Positions 6,193 through 9,495 of a stretch of 9,495 bases of DNA are shown here, one piece after another. The notes under the pieces were generated by a model. The model searched no databases, was not told the origin of the DNA, and saw nothing but the letters and a program-made list of their open reading frames with translations. The translations under genes were made by a program, and so were the position numbers. This DNA comes from JBHHZM01 sp046758065 (lineage in GTDB: Bacteria > Pseudomonadota > Alphaproteobacteria > JAAXGF01). The number at the start of each line of letters is the position of its first letter. Position 1 is the stretch's first letter. The stretch lies in assembly GCA_046758065.1 (NCBI GenBank), contig JBHHZM010000120.1, forward strand, positions 1 through 9,495, read 5' to 3'.

Positions 6193-7097
6193 CGCGCTCG
6201 GAGTTCCAGGGTGCGAGAGCGCCGCAGGGTAGCGAGAGGGACGCGCGAAGTAAACGACCGCCGCTCGGGGCGGGGCTCTACGTGGTCGCGACGCCGATCG
6301 GTAACGCCGCCGACATCGGCCTGCGCGCGCTCGACGTCCTCGCCGCCGCCGACGTCGTCGCCTGCGAGGACAGCCGGGTCACCGGCAAGCTGCTCGCCAT
6401 CCATGGGCGGCGCGCCAGGCTCGCCTCCTACCACGAGCACAACGCCCAGCGCGTCCGGCCGAAGCTGCTCGCCCGGCTCGACGCCGGCCAATCGGTCGCG
6501 CTGGTCAGCGATGCCGGCACGCCGCTGGTCTCCGATCCGGGCTACAAGCTGGTCGCCGAGGCCGCCGCCCGCGGTCACGAGGTGCGCGCCGTGCCCGGCG
6601 CCTCGGCGGCGCTCGCCGCGCTCGTCGTCTCGGGCCTGCCGAGCGACCGCTTCCTGTTCGCCGGCTTCCTGCCCGCCCGCCCGGCGGCGCGCCGCCGGGC
6701 GCTGGCCGAGCTTGCCGGAATCAGGGCGACGCTGGTGCTGCTCGAATCGCCGCGCCGGCTCGCCGCGGCGCTCGCCGACATGGCCGAGACCCTGGGCCCG
6801 CGTCCCGCCGCGGTCGCCCGCGAGATGACCAAGCGCTACGAGGAAGTGCGCCGCGCCGGCCTCGTCGAGCTCGCCCGCCATTACGCCCAGGCCGGCGCGC
6901 CCCGGGGCGAGGTCGTCGTCGTCGTCGGTCCGCCGCGCGAGACCGAGGCCGATGCGGACGAGCTCGACACGCGGCTGCGCGCGGCGCTCGAGGGCCGCTC
7001 GCTGCGCGACGCCGCGGCCGAGGTCGCGGCGGCGACCGGACTTTCGCGCCGCAAGGTCTACGCCCGGGCGATCGCGCTCGCGCGCGGGCGGCGATGA
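6132..7097 (+). CDS. rsmI: 16S rRNA (cytidine-1402-2'-O)-methyltransferase RsmI
   Basis: SAM-dependent enzyme of the tetrapyrrole-methylase fold that 2'-O-methylates C1402 in the ribosomal decoding centre. Motifs are LYVVATPIGN (49-58), VACEDSRVTGKLL (77-89), SDAGTPLVSDPGYKLV (126-141), VPGASAALAAL (154-164), FLFAGFLP (174-181), LLESPRRL (203-210) and the conserved REMTKRYEEV (230-239). The C-terminal segment ends in a helical region (LSRRKVYARAIAL). The ATG at 6132 gives 321 residues with about 45 basic, low-complexity residues before the domain. I find no ATG, GTG or TTG in this frame between 6132 and the conserved LYVVATPIG, so the start appears forced despite a weak ribosome binding site. 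A weak upstream promoter pair (TTGGAC 6052-6057, TACTGT 6076-6081, 18-nt spacer) would lie inside the divergent lipoprotein gene. It overlaps yraN by ATGA. Confidence 0.95.
   Translation: MTRRHGAGSGARTKTAKAAASRSEFQGARAPQGSERDARSKRPPLGAGLYVVATPIGNAADIGLRALDVLAAADVVACEDSRVTGKLLAIHGRRARLASYHEHNAQRVRPKLLARLDAGQSVALVSDAGTPLVSDPGYKLVAEAAARGHEVRAVPGASAALAALVVSGLPSDRFLFAGFLPARPAARRRALAELAGIRATLVLLESPRRLAAALADMAETLGPRPAAVAREMTKRYEEVRRAGLVELARHYAQAGAPRGEVVVVVGPPRETEADADELDTRLRAALEGRSLRDAAAEVAAATGLSRRKVYARAIALARGRR
6226..6254 (-). promoter_or_regulatory. Candidate promoter of the LpoA-like gene, inside rsmI
   Basis: On the minus strand TTTACT (6254-6249) and TACCCT (6231-6226) are spaced by 17 nt, matching consensus at 4 of 6 and 3 of 6 positions. 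The start point would fall about 25-30 nt before the lipoprotein ATG. The pair lies in the 5' coding part of rsmI, as it must if the two coding starts overlap. The match is weak. Confidence 0.3.
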
Positions 7098-7453
7098 CCG
7101 CGGCGGCGCGGCGGCGCGCCTATCGCTTCGGACGCATCGCCGAAGCGCTTTGCGTCGTCTCTCTCAGGCTGCGCGGCTACCGCGTGCTCGCCCGCCGTTT
7201 CGACGCCGGCGTGGGAGAGATCGACATCATCGCGCGGCGCGGCGGCGTGCTCGCCGTGATCGAAGTCAAGGCGCGCAGCGACGATCTCGCCGAAACCCCG
7301 CTCGGCGCCCGTCAGCGCGCCCGTATCGAACGCGCGGCGCAGGCGTTTCTCGGCCGCCGGCCGCAGCTCGCCGCGCTCGATCTGCGCTTCGACCTGATGA
7401 CGGTGCAACCGTGGCGGCCGCCGCGCCACCTGACCGACGCCTGGCGGCCTTGA
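7094..7453 (+). CDS. yraN: YraN family (UPF0102) predicted endonuclease-like protein
   Basis: Small conserved protein of the UPF0102 family, which has a restriction-endonuclease-like fold; its cellular role is not established. The 119-residue product shows the family pattern: GRIAEALC near the start (E17), LRGYRVLARRF (26-36), GEIDIIARRG (41-50, with D44) and LAVIEVKARS (53-62, with E57 and K59). These are the residues that would form a PD-(D/E)xK-type active site. The ATG overlaps the rsmI stop by four bases (ATGA), so translation is probably coupled. rsmI, an LpoA-like gene and yraN are also neighbours in E. coli and other proteobacteria, which supports the call. The stop codon overlaps a TTGACA string at 7450-7455. 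Confidence 0.92.
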   Translation: MTAAARRRAYRFGRIAEALCVVSLRLRGYRVLARRFDAGVGEIDIIARRGGVLAVIEVKARSDDLAETPLGARQRARIERAAQAFLGRRPQLAALDLRFDLMTVQPWRPPRHLTDAWRP

Positions 7454-7472
7454 CAAATGTGTTTTCTTTCCG

Positions 7473-7501
7473 TTCACATCGCCGCGCCGCCCTGCTAGGA
7501 T
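7473..7501 (+). promoter_or_regulatory. Candidate sigma-70 promoter of the BON lipoprotein and gshB
   Basis: TTCACA (7473-7478) and TAGGAT (7496-7501) are spaced by exactly 17 nt, matching consensus at 5 of 6 and 4 of 6 positions. Transcription would start near 7508, with a leader of about 45 nt. A perfect TTGACA at 7450-7455 lies upstream but has no good -10 at the right distance. The arms CGCCGCGC (7480-7487) and GCGCGGCG (7504-7511) form an inverted repeat flanking the -10 element. The 98-bp spacer after yraN is AT-richer near the -35 than its surroundings. Confidence 0.6.
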
Positions 7502-7551
7502 GCGCGCGGCGGCAAGGACGCTGCCCATTCCCACCCTGGAGATCGAGGATC

Positions 7552-8151
7552 ATGACGTTACGTCACGCATTTTCTTCGCTGGTTCCCTTCATGCTTTTCG
7601 CCGCTGTCGCGCTGCAAGGCTGCGTTCCCGCCGTGCTCGGCGGCACCACGACGGTCGGCGTGGCCGCCGTTCAGGAACGCAGCGTCGGCGACGCGGTCGA
7701 CGACGCGGTGACCCACACCAGCGTCAACGAGGCGCTGTTCTCGAAAGACGTCGACCTTTACAGCGCCGTCAACGTCGAGGTCGTCGAAGGCCGCGTGCTG
7801 CTCACCGGCAGCGTGCGCAAGCCCGAGGACCGGGTCGAGGCGGTGCGCCTCGCCTGGCAGGCCAACGGCGTCAGGGAAGTCATCGACGAGATTCAGGTGA
7901 CCGACAAGAGCGGTCTGGTCGACATCGCGCGCGATAGCTGGATCAGTACCCAGCTCAAGAGCAGGCTGCTGTTCGACAAGAAAATCGACGCCATCAACTA
8001 CAACGTCGAGACGGTCAACGGCGTCGTCTACATGATCGGCATCGCCCAGAACAAGGCCGAGCTCGAACGCGCCACCAATCACGCCCGCACCATCCGTCAC
8101 GTCCGTCAGGTGATCAGCCACGTCCGCATGAAGGACGAGAGAATGAGTTGA
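7552..8151 (+). CDS. Two-BON-domain lipoprotein, DolP/YraP-like
   Basis: Predicted outer-membrane lipoprotein of 199 residues, close to the 191 of E. coli DolP. The N-terminus has a hydrophobic signal (FSSLVPFMLFAAVAL) and lipobox LQGC with C24 as the lipidated cysteine. A Gly/Thr/Val-rich segment follows (GGTTTVGVAAVQERS), also seen in DolP relatives. Two BON domains come next, about residues 52-118 (VNVEVVEGRVLLTGSV, then VREVIDEIQV) and 127-195 (INYNVETVNGVVYMIGIA, then VRQVISHVRM). DolP binds anionic phospholipids and supports outer-membrane protein assembly and envelope integrity; the same role here is inferred. The neighbourhood (LpoA-like, rsmI, yraN) matches that around dolP in E. coli, except that diaA is absent. 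ATG 7552 follows GAGGA (7545-7549) and GGAG (7538-7541). The frame is open far upstream, but only this start gives a signal peptide. Confidence 0.9.
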   Translation: MTLRHAFSSLVPFMLFAAVALQGCVPAVLGGTTTVGVAAVQERSVGDAVDDAVTHTSVNEALFSKDVDLYSAVNVEVVEGRVLLTGSVRKPEDRVEAVRLAWQANGVREVIDEIQVTDKSGLVDIARDSWISTQLKSRLLFDKKIDAINYNVETVNGVVYMIGIAQNKAELERATNHARTIRHVRQVISHVRMKDERMS

Positions 8152-8197
8152 CCCGACCGGCCGATCCGCGGCGCGGCTTCCGGGCGGCGGGCCACCC

Positions 8198-9142
8198 ATG
8201 AGTCTCGCCGTCGCCATCCAAATGGACCCCCCCGACGGCCTCGACATCGACGCCGATTCGTCGTTCGCGCTCGCGCTCGAAGCGCAAACCCGCGGCCATC
8301 GCCTGTTCCATTACCTGCCGCGCGATCTGGCTTTCGCCGACGGCCGCGTCATGGCGCGGGCGCGGCCGTTCGCCGTGCGTCGGGTGACGGGCGACCACTT
8401 CACCCTCGGCGACCCCGAACGCCTCGACCTCGCGATCATGGACGTGGTGCTGATGCGCCAGGATCCGCCGTTCGACATGTCGTACATCACGGCGACGCAT
8501 ATCCTCGAGCACATCCACCCGGAGACGCTGGTGGTCAACGATCCGGTCGAAGTGCGCAACGCGCCGGAGAAGCTGTTCGTCAACCACTTCGGCGAGCTCA
8601 TGCCGCCGACGCTGATCACCTCGGACCCCGAACTGATCCGCGAGTTCCGCGCCACCCACGGCGAGATCATCCTGAAGCCGCTTTACGGCAACGGCGGCGC
8701 CGGCGTCTTCCACCTCGCGCCCGCAGACGAGAACCTCAACGCGCTCTTGGAGATGTTCACCCGCTTCTACCGCGAGCCGATCATCGTCCAGCGCTACCTG
8801 CCCGAGGTGCGCGAGGGCGACAAGCGCATCGTCCTGATCGACGGCGAGGCCGCGGGCGCGATCAACCGGGTGCCGGCGGCCGGCGAGGCGCGCGCCAACA
8901 TGCACGTCGGCGCGACCCCGCTGCCCACGACGCTCACGTCGCGCGACCGCGAAATCTGCGCGGCCATCGGCCCGACGCTTAAGCAACGCGGGTTGATTTT
9001 CGTCGGCATCGACGTGATCGGCGACTGCCTGACCGAGATCAACGTCACCTCGCCGACCGGCATCCAGGAGATCGGCCGCTTCGACGGCGTCAATCTCGCG
9101 GCCCGCATCTGGGACGCGATCGAGGCGCGGGCGAGGCGCTGA
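8198..9142 (+). CDS. gshB: Glutathione synthetase
   Basis: ATP-grasp ligase for the second step of glutathione synthesis, joining gamma-glutamylcysteine to glycine in the cytoplasm. The 314 residues match the family (E. coli about 315). Motifs are VAIQMDPPDGLDIDADSSFAL (5-25), MRQDPPFDMSYI (86-97), VVNDPVEVRNAPEKLF (112-127), the ATP-binding KPLYGNGGAGVF (160-171), IVQRYLPEVREGDKRIVLI (196-214) and the metal- and substrate-binding EINVTSPTGIQEI (280-292). ATG 8198 gives the expected MSLAVAIQMDP start. The ribosome binding site is poor (gggcggcggg). It begins 46 nt after the BON lipoprotein with no terminator or clear promoter between them, so cotranscription is likely. The first enzyme of the pathway, gshA, is not in the window. 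Confidence 0.97.
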   Translation: MSLAVAIQMDPPDGLDIDADSSFALALEAQTRGHRLFHYLPRDLAFADGRVMARARPFAVRRVTGDHFTLGDPERLDLAIMDVVLMRQDPPFDMSYITATHILEHIHPETLVVNDPVEVRNAPEKLFVNHFGELMPPTLITSDPELIREFRATHGEIILKPLYGNGGAGVFHLAPADENLNALLEMFTRFYREPIIVQRYLPEVREGDKRIVLIDGEAAGAINRVPAAGEARANMHVGATPLPTTLTSRDREICAAIGPTLKQRGLIFVGIDVIGDCLTEINVTSPTGIQEIGRFDGVNLAARIWDAIEARARR

Positions 9143-9153
9143 GCCGCGCGCTA

Positions 9154-9181
9154 CTTGACGGCGCGGCGCAAACACCCACAT
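9154..9181 (+). promoter_or_regulatory. Candidate heat-shock (sigma-32/RpoH) promoter of hslV
   Basis: CTTGACG (9154-9160) and CCCACAT (9175-9181) are separated by 14 nt. This resembles the RpoH consensus CTTGAAA, 11-16 nt, CCCCATNT. hslVU is a known RpoH-dependent operon in proteobacteria. No convincing sigma-70 -10 fits the TTGACG here. Confidence 0.5.
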
Positions 9182-9190
9182 GCTGGGGGG

Positions 9191-9207
9191 GCCGGCGGCG
9201 CGCCGGC
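9191..9207 (+). other. Stem-loop in the hslV leader
   Basis: GCCGGCG (9191-9197) pairs perfectly with CGCCGGC (9201-9207) around a GCG loop, a 7-bp all-GC stem. It would lie in the 5' untranslated region if the proposed promoter is used, ending 15 nt before the Shine-Dalgarno GGAG (9223-9226). E. coli hslVU mRNA is known to carry a leader stem-loop that affects its stability. An equivalent role here is inference, and GC-rich DNA forms such stems easily. Confidence 0.45.
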
Positions 9208-9230
9208 GCGATTCCACCTTCCGGAGACCG

Positions 9231-9495
9231 ATGTCCGATAGCGATACGATGCGTTGGCGCGGCACGACGATTCTGTGCGTGCGCAAGGCCGCATCCGTGG
9301 TCGTCGCCGGCGACGGCCAGGTCAGCATGGGCAACACCGTCGTCAAGTCGGGCGCGTGCAAGATCCGCCGCCTGGGCGACGGCAACATTCTCGCCGGCTT
9401 CGCCGGCGCCACGGCCGACGCCTTCACGCTGTTCGAGCGTCTCGAGGCCAAGCTCGAACGCCACCCCGGCCAGCTCACCCGCGCCTGCGTCGAGC
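9231..9495 (+). CDS. hslV: HslV (ClpQ) peptidase subunit of the HslUV protease (3' end outside window)
   Basis: Threonine peptidase that forms a double hexameric ring and degrades proteins unfolded by the HslU ATPase. The first 88 codons are present. The N-terminus MSDSDTMRWRG is a predicted propeptide; cleavage would expose T12 in GTTILCVRK as the catalytic nucleophile. Counting from that Thr, the proteasome-type residues D17 (in AGDGQ) and K33 (in CKIRRL) are in place (D28 and K44 of the precursor), and LAGFAGATADAFTLFERLEAKLE is the typical continuation. ATG 9231 has GGAG at 9223-9226. An internal ATG at 9249 (M7) would also place Met before the nucleophile. The gene lies 88 nt after gshB with its own putative heat-shock promoter; hslU would be expected to follow. 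Confidence 0.96.
   Translation, partial: MSDSDTMRWRGTTILCVRKAASVVVAGDGQVSMGNTVVKSGACKIRRLGDGNILAGFAGATADAFTLFERLEAKLERHPGQLTRACVE

Noticed and set aside
6952..7551. Upstream extension of the BON lipoprotein frame through yraN and the end of rsmI
   Set aside because: The extension is Arg-rich shadow sequence. The start at 7552 gives a proper lipoprotein signal peptide and follows a ribosome binding site.
9143..9167. 7-bp GC stem after the gshB stop as a terminator
   Set aside because: There is no T-tract after the stem and the 11-nt loop is large, so intrinsic termination is unlikely. It is kept only as part of the hslV regulatory finding.
8114..9478. 454-codon minus-strand open frame across gshB and the hslV start
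   Set aside because: It crosses two clear genes and the regulatory spacer, and shows no domain or ribosome binding site.

Overview
The window is GC-rich (by eye roughly 70% or more) chromosomal DNA. It carries a compact run of housekeeping genes. The protein sequences (Ffh with the TRVDGDARGG form of its G4 region, S16 with a long Ala/Glu/Pro tail, HslV with an N-terminal propeptide) and the gene order suggest an alphaproteobacterium, perhaps of Rhodospirillales type. The order placement is inference. I see no tRNA, rRNA, insertion sequence, CRISPR array, phage gene or defence system.

Layout. On the minus strand at the left, ffh (SRP GTPase) is followed by rpsP (ribosomal protein S16), which runs off the left edge. 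This matches the start of the widespread ffh-rpsP-rimM-trmD-rplS operon. A 218-bp divergent spacer carries a good sigma-70 type promoter for ffh and a weaker candidate for rph. On the plus strand follow rph (RNase PH), rdgB (dITP/XTP pyrophosphatase) and hemW (radical-SAM heme chaperone), tightly packed with a 4-nt gap and then a 4-nt GTGA overlap. hemW has an in-frame TAA at codon 317, with the remaining 81 codons intact behind it. Convergent to hemW, four bases away, is a minus-strand gene for an LpoA/LppC-like lipoprotein (penicillin-binding protein activator family). Its 5' end overlaps the divergent rsmI (16S rRNA 2'-O-methyltransferase) by 61 bp. rsmI overlaps yraN by ATGA. After a promoter come a two-BON-domain lipoprotein (DolP-like) and gshB (glutathione synthetase). 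The window ends inside hslV (peptidase of the HslUV protease), preceded by a heat-shock-like promoter and a leader stem-loop.

How they fit together. The left part concerns protein targeting, the ribosome and RNA 3'-end processing. The middle part handles nucleotide-pool sanitation and heme trafficking. The lpoA-like/rsmI/yraN/BON-lipoprotein group matches the gamma-proteobacterial neighbourhood rsmI-lpoA-yraN-diaA-dolP, although the strand arrangement differs and diaA is absent. It links cell-envelope assembly with ribosome modification. gshB and hslV add thiol protection and protein quality control.

The points most worth a second look are the 48-bp tandem repeat in the tail of essential rpsP, the in-frame stop in hemW, the antisense overlap of the lpoA-like and rsmI starts, and the regulatory region upstream of hslV. 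I did not find a convincing undescribed system here.
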